Shown in pieces: positions 9,907 through 20,800 of a stretch of DNA of 64,000 bases. Position 1 is the first letter of the stretch. Each line of letters begins with the position of its first letter. Both the position numbers and the translations under genes were made by a program. Under the pieces are notes generated by a model. That model saw only the letters and a program-made list of their open reading frames with translations, was not told the origin of the DNA and searched no databases. Source of the stretch: Forficula auricularia (Eukaryota; Arthropoda; Insecta; Dermaptera; Forficulidae); contig JALMQS010000681.1 in the NCBI GenBank assembly GCA_024734495.1, positions 6,357,542 to 6,421,541 on the forward strand, written 5' to 3'.

Positions 9907-11666
9907 CTAAGACTGGTTTGATGCAACAATCCGTCTCCACTCGACTCTGTCCTCCGCCAGCTGTTTAACCTCTCTAAATGTCTGGCATCCCATATCTCCA
10001 ATTATTTGGTTGAAATATTCTAATCTGGGTCTTCCCCTTCCCCTTTTCTTTCCCACCTCCCCCTCCAAGATATCCCTAAGCAGTCCCCCATGTCTCAGTG
10101 TGTGCCCCATCATCTGACCTCTTCTCTTCTTCAGACTCTTCCACAAGGTTCTTCTTTCTCCGATTTTTCCAAGAACTTCTTCATTTGTGATTTTATCCAT
10201 CCATTTGATATTCATCATTCTTCTGTAGCACCACATTTCGAAAGCCTCCAATCTCTTTCTCTCCGCTTTTCCAATTGTCCAGGTTTCACACCCGTACATG
10301 GCTATGCTCCATACATATGTCTTCAATAGCAACTTCCTGTTTGCTAAGCTGATTGAGGAGGAGCATAGTAGTTTTTGTTTTGAATTAAACCCCATTTTTG
10401 CTTGGGCAATTCTTGATTTAATTTCGTTTTTGCTCCTCCCATCCCATGTTATTTTACTTCCTAGGTAGCGGAATTCCTTAACTCCTTCTAGGTTTTCTTG
10501 GTTAATTTTGATGCATTCCTGTCTCGTTTGTTCTTTTTTTGTACATACTAGGACCTTGGTTTTATTCTTGTTTATTTTCATTTTGATTTCTTCTATTAGG
10601 ATTTGGTTAATTCCATTCAAGGCGTCCTCTAATTCTTTTTTATTGCTTCCTAGAAGGGCAATGTCATCGGCAAATCTTAACATAGCGATCTTTTGACCTT
10701 GGATTTCTATACCTGTATCAATTTTGTCTTTGAATTCTTTAATCGCTTCTTCTATGTATAAGTTGAAAATCATGGGTGACAGCACACATCCTTGTCTTAC
10801 ACCTTTTTTTATTTTGGCTTCTCTTTGTTCATCACCAATATTTATAATTGCCGTCTGGTTTTGATATAGATTGTAGATTAGTCTTCTCTCTCTGAATTTT
10901 ATTCCCGCCTGTTTTAATATTTTAAACATAATTTCCCAATTGACGTTATCGAATGCTTTTTCTAGGTCTATGAATCCGATGTAGACAGATTCTTCCCTGA
11001 TAAAAGCCCTTTCTATTATTAGTCTAAGAGAGAGAATTGCTTCTCGGGTGCCTCTGTTTCTTCTAAAGCCGAACTGGTCTTCCCCAGATTTTCTTCAACT
11101 CTTTGTTCTATTCTTCTTTGGATTATTTTGGTTAGGATTTTGGAGGCATGTGAGGTTAGGCTAATGGTCCTGAAATTTTCACATTTATCCGCGCCTGTCT
11201 TTTTGGGAAGTGTGACTATTTTGTTTTTTTCGAAATCTTTTGGGATGATTCCCAATTTATAGATTTTGCTAATTAGTTCAAAAAGTTTGTCACGTGCCTT
11301 TTCTCCAGAGTTCTTTAGGATTTCAGCTTGTATATTGTCTATTCCGGGTGCTCTATTATTTTTTAGTTCCTTCAAAGCTGTCTCGAATTCTGACCTGAGT
11401 ATGGGGTCTCCTAATTCGTTTTCGTCCACAGATTCTTCTTCTTCTATTGGGTTCATTGTTTTTTCTTCTCCATAGAGTTCTTCTAGGTGTTCCTTCCATC
11501 TATTTGCCTGTTCGTTTTCGTTTAGAATAATGTGGCCTCCTTTATCTCTTATGTTCTTGCTTTTTGGCTTGTCTTCTTGAAAATTTCTTTTTATTGCCCT
11601 ATAGGCTACATCAACTTTTCCCAATACTAGATTTTCGTTGACTTCTTTACATTTTTCTTGAATCAT
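9907..11666 (-). pseudogene. RTE reverse transcriptase (frameshifted)
   Basis: Upstream (11666-11019) the frame carries the RT fingers: NNRAPGIDNIQAEILK, then TLPKKTGADKCENFRTISL. A frameshift near 11095 shifts the QFGFRRNRGT and FIDLEKAFDNV (first catalytic Asp) segment. From 10929 the frame is open again with RQGCVLSP and RFADDIALLG (catalytic FADD box), the thumb (FRYLGSKIT, YGCETWT) and the C-terminus up to SNQS at 9907. The protein family copies RNA at nicked target DNA. Here the frame is broken at least once, so no intact enzyme is made. The C-terminal half is nearly identical to the copy at 16.4 kb, pointing to recent activity of the family. Confidence 0.93.
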
Positions 11667-11841
11667 TTTTTCTTTTGCTTTTCTACATTCTCTTATAACT
11701 TTCCATCTTAATTTTTTATATGTTTCTTTCCCTTCTTCGTCTTTTCTGTTCTTAAATTTTCTTCGTTCGTCAATCAGTTGCCGTATTTCGTCTGTTACCC
11801 ATGGCTTTTTAATTTCGTTTTTCTTTGATTGAAGGACTTCG

Positions 11842-12790
11842 TTAGCTGTTTCGGTCAGGCTTGATTTTCATGTCATTCCATTCTTGTTCGATTTCATCTT
11901 CTTTATTATTTGTGTGTGTTTTTTCTTCCAGTTTCTTATTCATTACGTTTTCGAAGAGTTTTTGGGTTTCCTTATTTTTTAATTTAGATATATCCCAGTT
12001 TTTTCGCGACCGCCCCTTTTTTATTAGTTTTTTAAATTTTAGTTGGCATTTCATCGCAATTAGATTGTGATCACTAGCTATATCAGCCCCAGGATAACTT
12101 TTGCAGTCCTTTAATTGATTTCTGAATCTTTGTCTGACTAATATGTAATCTATTTGAAATCTCCCCTTGTCTAACGGCATTTTCCACGTGTAGATCCTTC
12201 TTGGATGGTGTTGGAAGAGTGTGTTTGCTACTACTAGACTGTGCTTACTGCAAAATTCAATTAATCTTTCGCCCCTTTCATTCCTATTTCCTAGACCGTG
12301 TTCGCCCACCACTTTTCCTTCTTTGCCTTTTCCTACTCTTGCATTCCAATCCCCCATAATTATTAAATTTTCATCCCCTTTAACGCGCTTCATCAGGTTT
12401 TCAATTTGTTCGTACATTTCTTCTATATCTTGGTCCTCATATGATGTAGTAGGCATGTATACCTGGATTATCACAGTATCTTTCGGTTTCGAATCCACTG
12501 TAATCATAACAATCCTTTCGCTTACCTGTAGATAATTCTTTACCCTTTGCCCTATTTTTTTATTCATAATAATGCCCACTCCTGCCCTCCCATTTTGCCC
12601 CCGTGTGAATGATTCTATGGCTGTTTTCGAACCAAAAATCTCCCTCTTCTGGATATCTCATTTCACTAATCCCAATAATGTCCAATTTGTGTCTATCCAT
12701 TTCCCGCTTTAAATTCACTAGTTTATCGTCTCCCCTTAGCGTCTTAACATTCCACGCTCCGACTCGTAGAAAGTCATTATTTATTTTTCC
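11842..12790 (-). pseudogene. RTE APE-type endonuclease (frameshifted)
   Basis: From about 12790 the minus strand reads RVGAWNVKTL and IIGISEMRY, the metal-binding Asn and Glu motifs of APE-like endonucleases. After a frameshift near 12590 the open frame 12579-11842 continues with MGDWNARVG (catalytic Asp/Asn) and ASDHNLI (C-terminal catalytic Asp-His). It runs out before the RT frame. The enzyme nicks target DNA to prime reverse transcription. The domain order (endonuclease then RT, no zinc-knuckle Gag) fits RTE. Confidence 0.9.
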
Positions 12791-12905
12791 CTTTATGATG
12801 GTCTCTCCTCGGGTAGCCCCTTCCCGGAGATCCGAACGAGGGGCTAGTTTACCTCCGGAATTCTTCTACTCTACGCTAATAAATATTAAATGTGTTGTGT
12901 TCTAG

Positions 12906-13444
12906 GTGTGGGTTGCGTTTTCGGTTCCATCTCAGCCTCCTGCTTGGCGGACCGTTTCGGTCGTCGGATTCTCTTCCTCGGTTCCGAGGGCAGTGTCATT
13001 CTCTGCCTGATGATTTTGTCCCTCTACTCCACGCGACTGGTCACCTGGCACTTTCTCCCCTTTCTCGTGCTCTGCGTCCACGGCTTTTCCGTGAACATCG
13101 GTATGGGCCCTCTGCCTTACGTCACCATGGTGGAAATTCTACCCTATCAGTTGCGCACTTGGGGCTCCTATTTGGGCCTTCTCATCACCGGCATCACCTG
13201 CTTCACCATTAACAAGACTTTTTTTAGTTTCGCGAATCTGATTGGCCACGGCGGCGTTTTCGCCGTTTACACCCTTTTTAATATTATCGGCTTTTGTATT
13301 ATTTATTTTTTCTTACCGGAAACGAAACAAATTCCAAGACATTTAATGGAACAATATTTGAATAAAAATGAAGTGGAGAGAATCAATGGGGACTATTTGG
13401 AAAATATTAACGCAACAAATGATGAGAGTGAGCAAAAAATATAA
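12906..13444 (+). CDS. MFS sugar transporter, terminal exon
   Basis: After the acceptor TGTGTTGTGTTCTAG the exon reads in the phase left by the exon at 7646. It contains TM8 (GVGCVFGSISASCL), then DRFGRR, the conserved D-R-x-G-R-R loop motif of MFS sugar porters. Four more helices follow, then the post-TM12 signature LPETK and a short hydrophilic tail ending SEQKI and stop at 13444. Length and motif order match the C-terminal half of SLC2/Tret1-like transporters, which move hexose or trehalose across the plasma membrane by facilitated diffusion. The exon is GC-rich compared with everything around it, as expected for retained coding sequence. Substrate cannot be told. A MITE starts nine bases after the stop. 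Confidence 0.92.
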
Positions 13445-13452
13445 ATACATAG

Positions 13453-14054
13453 TAGGGTGGCTCATATGGTTCGAAATAAATAAAAAATAAATATCCCCCA
13501 AGTTTCAAATCTCTATCTCAATTATAACCTGTGCCCCTAACGATGTAAGTTTCTCATCTAAATAACATGAGGTTTTGGCATTAAAATATCAATTTTTTTA
13601 TTCCGCCCAGAGTAATGGTTCAAAAAATTTGAAACTCTAGACTTTATCGTTATAATACTAGATATCCATCAGAATTATTACAGATTTTTAGTTATTATAA
13701 TTTTAGAGATACAGCTAGTTAAAATACTACTATATCTTAGTGTTACTAAGTTATAGACTCCAAAATTATAATAGTTAAAAATCTGTAAAAATTTTGAGGG
13801 ATAGCTAATATTATAAGGATAAAGTCTACTGTTTCAAATTTTTTGAACCTTTACTTTGGCCGGAATAAAAAATTGATCTTTCAATGGCAAAAACCCCATG
13901 TTATTAAGATGAGAAACTTACATCGCTGGGGGCACAGGTTATAATTGAGATAGAGACTTGAAACATAGGGGATATTTTTTTATTTATTTCGACCCATATG
14001 AGCTTTTGTCAGCGTTAAAATTCGAAAAAAAAACCCAAAATAAGGACCACCCTA
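13453..14054. mobile_element. TAGGGTGG palindromic MITE, second copy
   Basis: Nearly the whole element is an imperfect inverted repeat, homologous to 41119-41774. The left end TAGGGTGG is followed by a deletion of about 40 bases. The right end is AAAATAAGGACCACCCTA. It has no coding capacity. AATAAA at 13475-13480 inside it is the first candidate poly(A) signal for the transporter. Confidence 0.88.
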
Positions 14055-14895
14055 ACGTACGCACTAATGTACTAACAGATATTTTGACAAAACGGTTAAT
14101 ATCTCGAAAAATATAATTTTTTTTGTAGACTGCTTAACACTATGGTTTCGCTCAATTTTTTTAATCAAAATAGTTTCAGCCGTTTTTGAGATATTTCGAA
14201 AAAACGAAGTAAAAAAACACTTTTCTCATGCACGATTACAATACTTGACATTTTTAATCACCCCCCCCCCCCCCTTTTTTTTTGATACTATCAATTGCAC
14301 ATATTGAGTCATTTTCATAAGGTTATATAGGGTGCATATGCGAAATTTCGTACAAATCGATTAAATTAGGTCTACAACTTATACTTATTGATAGTTTTAT
14401 TTTCCCCAGTTTCGGCCCCCGAAGAAAATAATAACTCTCTTTTTTTATTATAGGTTCATTTTACAGTATATTTCATTTTTCTTATTTTTTTTAGTTTGAA
14501 AATCTTATAATTTTAATTTTAACCTCCCCCAGACTCTTAATTTTGGTTTCGATTTCTACCAAAAATCTAATCATCTCAATCTCAATGCATCTAAACTACA
14601 TTTGAAATTTCGTTTTATATTCACACTAGTTTTTGAGCTAGTGCGTCCACATAAATTTGGTAACGTACTAATAGATATTTTGACAAAATAATTATTATCT
14701 CGAATAATATAATTTTTTCGATGTTTACTTATTAGAGCTTTTTTGTAGACCGAAATATCATCGTTGCGTTTACTTTTTTGAATCAAAATAATTTTAGCCG
14801 TTTTTGAGATATTTCGAAAAAAAGAAGCAAAAAAGAAAACCACTTTTTTCATGCACGATTACTATACTTGACCATACCCTGTATGGTAAAGTTAA
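14055..14895 (-). repeat. Two partial copies of repeat X
   Basis: 14090-14275 and 14560-14895 share ATATAATTTTTT, GCCGTTTTTGAGATATTTCG and CATGCACGATTAC. The second ends with the X terminus ACCATACCCTGTATGGTAAA. A poly-C/T tract at 14262-14282 separates them. No gene. Confidence 0.65.
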
Positions 14896-15059
14896 AAAGT
14901 AATAGACAAATTTGCAGCAAATCCGAGAAGATTATTGTTGAGATAAAAAAAAGTTATATAAAATTGAAGTAGTTTTGGGAGACGGGCTGATAAGTGAATT
15001 GATGGATTTTGATGAGGCAGTTCAAAGTTCAAAAAAAGAGAGATAATTATAACAATCTT

Positions 15060-15835
15060 TTTACTTTACTATACAGGGTATGGTCAAGTATTGTAATCGT
15101 ACATGAAAAAAGTGTTTTTTCCTTCTTTTTTTCGAAATATCTCAAAAACGGCTGAAACTATTTTGATTAAAAAAATTGAGCGAAACCATGGCATTTCGCT
15201 CTACAAAAAGCTCTAATAAGTGAACATCGAAAAAATTATATTTTTTGAGATAATAATTGTTTTGTCAAAATGTCTGTTAATTAGTCTGTTAGTCTGTGCG
15301 TTACCAAATTTTGTGGACGAGCTAGCACAAAAACTAGTGTGAATATCGAAACCAAATTTCACACGTAGTTTTGGTCCATTGAGATTAAGAGCTAATTAGA
15401 TTTTGGTGCACATCGACCCAAAATTAAGGGGCGGTGGAGCGGGGGTTAAAAATTAAAAATCTAGGCCATTTGAGCAAACTCAACCAAATTTTGTATACAT
15501 AATCAGTGGACCCCCAGAAGTCTAAAAATGCAAAAACTAACCGCCCAAAATGGGGGGGGTCAAAAAATGAAAATCTAGGCCCTTGTACCAAACTCAGCCA
15601 AATTTTGTATACATAATCAGTGGGCCCCCAGGAGTCTAAAAATGCAAAAAACTAATGGCCCAAAATGGGGGGGGGGTGTAGGGTCAAAAAATGAAAATCT
15701 AGGCCCTTGTACCAAACTCAACCAAATTTTGTATACATAATCAGTGGGCTCCCAGGAGTCTAAAAATGGAAAAACTAACCCCTCCCCTACATAATTATTA
15801 ATAATTTTATTAAATATTAAAGGTGTAAGGTGTAA
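15060..15835 (+). repeat. Repeat X, copy with three internal units
   Basis: It starts TTTACTATACAGGGTATGG and contains three ~120-bp units (CCAAATTTTGTATACATAAT), ending in CCCCTCCCCTACATAAT. Confidence 0.8.
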
Positions 15836-15841
15836 GACAAG

Positions 15842-16165
15842 CCCAGGTAGCACAAGAATATTCTATGTATATTCTTTCAATATCTTTTCCGAACATTCGT
15901 ATATTCCATAGAAGTCCTATAAATCTACGTAGATATTCTAAGAATATACTTAGAAAGCCCATAATGCCACCTAAAAATCTTCTACAGATATTTTGGGAAT
16001 CTCCCGAGGAATGTCCTATGAATATTCTACCCACACCCCGGGAATATCCCGAGGAATGTTCTAACAATCTTCTGCAGATATCCTGTGAATATTCCGAAGA
16101 ATGTTCTAACAATCTTCTACAGATATCCTTGGGATGTATATAACCAATGGGTCCCCCCTCCAAGC
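15842..16165. repeat. CCCAGGTAGCACAAG element, one terminus
   Basis: It begins with CCCAGGTAGCACAAGA, the terminal repeat of the complete MITE at 29146-29472. The interior has degenerate ~60-base repeats (GGAATGTTCTAACAATCTTC twice). The right end is not evident. Confidence 0.55.
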
Positions 16166-16316
16166 TTTCTATTCCCCACCCTCAGTATTTATTTTATGCA
16201 CTTCTAAAGAATTAGCAGAGGTAAAATTTTAGTAAAATCACACATGTTTTATTATAATTATTTATTCGTGTTCAATAAATAATTACAAATAATTTATGTA
16301 TGTGTGATTTTCAACT

Positions 16317-17187
16317 TATACATAGAAGAAGCGATTAAATAATTCAAAAACAAAATTGATACAGGTATCGAAACCCAAGGTCAAAAGATCGCTATGTTAA
16401 GATTTGCCGATGACATTGCCCTTCTAGGAAGCAATAAAAAAGAATTAGAGGACGCACTGAATGGAATTAACCAAATCCTAATAGAAGAAATCAAAATGAA
16501 AATAAACAAGAATAAAACCAAGGTCCTAGTATATACAAAAAAAGAACAAACGAGACAGGAATGCATCAAAATTAACCAAGAAAACCTAGAAGGAGTTAAG
16601 GAATTCCGCTACCTAGGAAGTAAAATAACATGGGATGGGAGGAGCAAAAACGAAATTAAATCAAGAATTGCCCAAGCAAAAATGGGGTTTAATTCAAAAC
16701 AAAAACTACTATGCTCCTCCTCAATCAGCTTAGCAAACAGGAAGTTGCTATTGAAGACATATGTATGGAGCATAGCCATGTACGGGTGTGAAACCTGGAC
16801 AATTGGAAAAGCGGAGAGAAAGAAATTGGAGGCTTTCGAAATGTGGTGCTACAGAAGAATGATGAATATCAAATGGATGGATAAAATTACAAATGAAGAA
16901 GTTCTTGGAAGAATCGGAGAAAGAAGAACCTTGTGGAAGAGTCTGAAGAAGAGAAGAGGTCAGATGATGGGGCACACACTGAGACATGGGGGACTGCTTA
17001 GGGATATCTTGGAGGGGAGGTGGGAAAGAAAAGGGGAAGGGGAAGACCCAGATTAGAATATTTCAACCAAATAATTGGGGATATGGGATGCCAGACATTT
17101 AGAGAGGTCAAACAGCTGGCGGGGGACAGAGTCGAGTGGAGACGGATTGTTGCATCAAACCAGTCTTAGGACTGTATACTCAATGAT
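16317..17187 (+). mobile_element. RTE-like LINE, 3' fragment
   Basis: A 5'-truncated copy of the element at 9883-12864. It opens inside RT, contains RFADDIALLG, and its open frame stops at 17056 after a frameshift near 17020, while homology continues to the same 3' end and ATGATGATGATGA tail. The shared amino-acid sequence with the other copy is almost identical, so both are young. Confidence 0.92.
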
Positions 17188-17199
17188 GATGATGATAAG

Positions 17200-17265
17200 T
17201 GAGGGTCCAGGTTGTATGGTAAAGTCAAGTGGATGGTCACATCAGAACACGTCAGCTTATTTTAT
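17200..17265 (+). repeat. Right end of repeat X
   Basis: GTTGTATGGTAAAGTCAAGTGG-type sequence and CAGAACACGTCAGCTTATTT match 36889-36955. Confidence 0.65.
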
Positions 17266-17267
17266 TT

Positions 17268-17316
17268 AAAGCCGACGTTTCGGAGGTTTATTCCGCCCTT
17301 CTCCACTGTTTTGAAA
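17268..17316 (-). ncRNA. Degenerate hammerhead-like motif
   Basis: The minus strand reads GTGGAGA, a stem-loop (GG..CC), then GAAACGTC, like the 39.5-kb family. The first core base is G instead of C and the sixth is G instead of A, so it should be inactive. Confidence 0.35.
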
Positions 17317-17429
17317 GGTCAGTGAAGGAAATACAATGTGACATTCCCCTCTGTCTCCTCTCTCAGTGGAAGTAACAATATTATACAGTATTTCATTCTC
17401 AGCAGAATTTAGTACACTTTTTTCCCCGC

Positions 17430-17490
17430 CCCATCTTCGAAACTAATATGACCCCCCCCCCCCAAGGCGAAATCCTGGGCACGCCCTTGA
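17430..17490. mobile_element. Solo hAT-like terminus
   Basis: A poly-C run followed by AAGGCGAAATCCTGGGCACG is the inverse of the end at 52868 (GGGCGTACCCAGGATTTC). The other end is not evident nearby. Confidence 0.45.
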
Positions 17491-17650
17491 GCAGGGGTAT
17501 GGGAAAATCGTATGGGATATTCACATCATCTTATTCTAGTCAAAATGTTTTCATAAAATCTATTATTTATTTTTTTTTTTTTTTACACTGTAACAAAATA
17601 TGTATTCATATATAAAAAAGTAAATATATATATACTAATATCTATAGATC

Positions 17651-17656
17651 TTTATT
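17651..17656 (-). promoter_or_regulatory. Candidate poly(A) signal of barren
   Basis: AATAAA on the minus strand, 22 bases beyond the barren stop codon. Confidence 0.5.
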
Positions 17657-17677
17657 TAAATTTATAAAATCCAAAAT

Positions 17678-17893
17678 TTATATAATATTAATAGTAAAAT
17701 CATTATTATCATTATTATTATTTAATAATTTTAATCCGAATTCATTGGAAATTTGTAAAATTGCAAAATTTACAAGCCCTACGGACAGATTGGAAATAAA
17801 ATCTTGTGGCAATCGTGTAGGCAAAAATATCCAGATACTTGTAAACGTTGACATTTTCATTACTGTTTTCAGATCCTTGTAAGGTACTTCATT
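17678..17893 (-). CDS. barr: barren exon 11 (terminal)
   Basis: Acceptor TTATTTTCAG; 216 nt, phase 0; 71 codons plus stop. It encodes the C-terminal helix region of the kleisin: LPTRLPQDFISNLSVGLVNF, then ISNEFGLKLL. The last dozen residues are an Asn/Asp-rich low-complexity tail. Confidence 0.92.
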   Translation of the reverse strand, partial: NEVPYKDLKTVMKMSTFTSIWIFLPTRLPQDFISNLSVGLVNFAILQISNEFGLKLLNNNNDNNDFTINII

Positions 17894-20800
17894 CTGAAAA
17901 TAAATAATTAAATGTTTTTGTTAATAAAGAAAAGAAAAAATAATTATTTAATTGAATAGATTTTGTTTTGCCGAGAGTAGCAGAGTTGATGATTCATAAG
18001 GAGAAATCAATGAGGTTGTCCTCTGCTTGATGAAAATAAACATACCATATACCGGGTAAGTTTTTTATCTTGAGACAGTCTTATAACTCAAAAAGAGAGC
18101 ATTATATGGAAAAAAGTTTCAAATAAAAGTTTGTTTATATCGAGGGGGAAACTAAAGTACGCTATTGTTTGTCGAAGTAGAACAAGCTTTCAAGGGTATT
18201 TCAATGTCAAGTTCTGTTTTTTAAATGGAAACCTACATTTTTCTATACGTCTACTTAATCTGCAAAAAAAACTGAACAACTTTCATAAGAACTATTTTTT
18301 CATACCTCATTAAATAAACAAAATATATTGATCAATTAGATCTCAAAAAAATCTTAATAATTATTTAACTTAATTATCAAATAATAATGATTAAATAAAT
18401 AATTATTAAATCGAAAAGTTATAACAATGAAAATAAGTGTTTATGTTGATCTTAAAACTTCGTTATACTCAGATTTAAGAGATTATTTTCTACTTAATAG
18501 AACTAGTTAAAATTATTGAGTTTAAAAAAGTTTATTTCTCGTGTCAATCCAGTAGATAGTTATATTGTATTACTATAATAGAAATGGAGCATTTTTTGTT
18601 TAAGACAGAATTGAAATGGTCTTAATTTATGCGGCGAATCTGGAAGAAGAGTTATGGGGCTGCCATTGAAATGGATGCCGAGCGTTTTCCTGATAGGAAT
18701 ACACCCTCATAAGCTTCATTTAAAACATAAAAAAAAATAGGAAATGTAAAGGATACGAAGAAACTGGAACAGTCCAAAATAACTAAATTGGAACTGAAAT
18801 TCATCCAGAACACTTGCAATACACTCATGAATGTCACAGAATAGTGGCGCAAAATTATTATTTTTATTAATTATTATTAAATTATTTATTTAATAATGAA
18901 TTATTTAATCATTTTTATTTGATAATTAAGTTAAATAAGTGTTAAAATAATTATTAAATTTTTTTATGAGATCTAACTGATTCATATATTTTGTTTATTT
19001 GATGTCGTATAAAAAAATAGTTCTTATGAAAGTTGTTCAGTTTTTTTTTGTAAATTAAGTAGACGTATAGAAAAATATAGGGTTCCATTTAAAAAACAGA
19101 ACTTGACATTGAAACACCCTTGAAAGCTTGTTCCACGTCGACAAACAATAGCGTAGTTTAGTTTCCCCTCTGATATAAATAAACTTTTATTTGAAACTTT
19201 TTTACTTTATTTCATATAATGCACTGTTTTTGAGTTATAAGACTGTCTCAAGATAAAAACTCACCCGGTATATAGGTACTTATATACCATATGTAATATT
19301 TATATAGAAAAAATTTTTATTTTTGTTTTTATTACCTATATAGAAAAATAAATACAAATAATTTATAAAAAAATCTTAAACGTTAATTAAAATACCAAAC
19401 GTTTTAGGAGAATTTCTCCCTTTATCAATAGAATTCAAAAAAAAATACATTGATTTATGAAATATATATATATAAATTTAATTTATTTTTAGAGGCTATA
19501 GTTTCGAAGGTTTAGTCTTCATCATCAGTCTTTTAATTCGAAATATTCTATCTGTTATTTCTCTTGAATAATATCCAATTATTAATAAATAATAGTAAGA
19601 ATTTATCTACATACAATGGGATATATGAACCCAACAACAGATATAATTAAAAAAGACTGATGATGAAAGCCAAACCTTTGAAAATATAATCTCCAAAAGA
19701 TAAATTTTATAATGTTTAATGTATATGTTCAATTCCATCAAGCAGTGAACAACCTCATTGATTTTTCCTTGTGAATAATTATTTATCTAAGTGATAATTT
19801 AATTTTTTTTACATTGGGAGAAAAAGTAAAAACTTTGTCAATACTCATACTTCTGTAAATATTGGTGGGTTAGCATTTTTTCTAAGCTAACGGTTTGAGC
19901 TAGAAAAACTCAAACCTGGTACAAATATGCAGTTAATTAATGGAAATTTCTTCTTATTAGCTACATATGTTCAAAAGCTTCATAAATAACGACTTTATAC
20001 CTTTTTGAACAATGAGTTCTAAAGTTAGAAAGCCCAAAATCTAATCATTTTCTTATACTAAAAATACAAACATTTTGTCACTAAAAGGAACTTTGAATAA
20101 ACATCTGTTCTAAAAATACGATGGATATTAAATCCAATAGGCATTGATTCATTTTCAGCTGTAAACGGCCTAATTTAAATAAAGTATTATATTATTCGGA
20201 AGATTCTAATATCCACGATAAAATTCAAGAACAAAAAATTGTAGAAAGTTTGTTCTGGAGCAAAAATGTTTGAATTTCTAAAACAAAAATCTGATTAAAT
20301 TTTAGGTAATCTAGATTTAAAATTTTTGGTTCAAAAATGCAGCAAATATGAAAATAAATTAATTTTCTAAATGATATGTTGGGTGTGCTTAATGTTGTTA
20401 ATAATTAAGTGAAATTTGGCAAACATGATTGAGTTAATAAACTGAATCTTAATACCAAGTTTCAAATTTTTAGTTCATCTTTATTCTGACAAAAAAAATT
20501 GTTAAATGTCATAAATTTATAGATATCGTACCGAGTCAAGTTTTCACTTTTTTTTATTATTTATTTTTGTTACCTTTCTGTTTTCAGTTAACTTATCTAA
20601 AATTGCTTCTTTTAATTTCTTCATATCAACAGGTTTGGGAATTTTAATTTGAAATTTCGTTTGATTTTCTTCCTAGAATTAAAAATAATAATATTAATAA
20701 ATAAAACATAGTACCTTTAAAATAAATAAAAAAAAGTTTATCTTTAAAGCACCACGTGACTTTACCATGCACCTGATCTCTTTCGGGGACTGTCGTTAAA

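Larger units (their letters stand above)
9883..12864 (-). mobile_element. RTE-like LINE, near full coding length, in transporter intron
   Basis: A 2.98-kb non-LTR retrotransposon is flanked by the 10-bp target duplication TCTACTCTAC (9873-9882 and 12865-12874). It encodes an APE-type endonuclease followed by a reverse transcriptase and ends in an ATGATG microsatellite, as RTE elements do. Several frameshifts split the frame. Relative to the copy at 57.8-59.0 kb it lacks some 5' sequence. It ends 41 bases before the downstream splice junction at 12905/12906. Confidence 0.94.
19475..19712. mobile_element. Foldback element with two outward hammerhead motifs
   Basis: Inverted arms of about 55 bases (AGGCTATAGTTTCGAAGG left; its diverged inverse at 19670-19700) flank a 120-base AT-rich loop. 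Each arm holds a hammerhead-like core, left on minus and right on plus. Confidence 0.6.

Noticed and set aside
12609..12905. Plus-strand frames antisense to the RTE endonuclease
   Set aside because: They are shadows of the minus-strand LINE, with no start context or domain.
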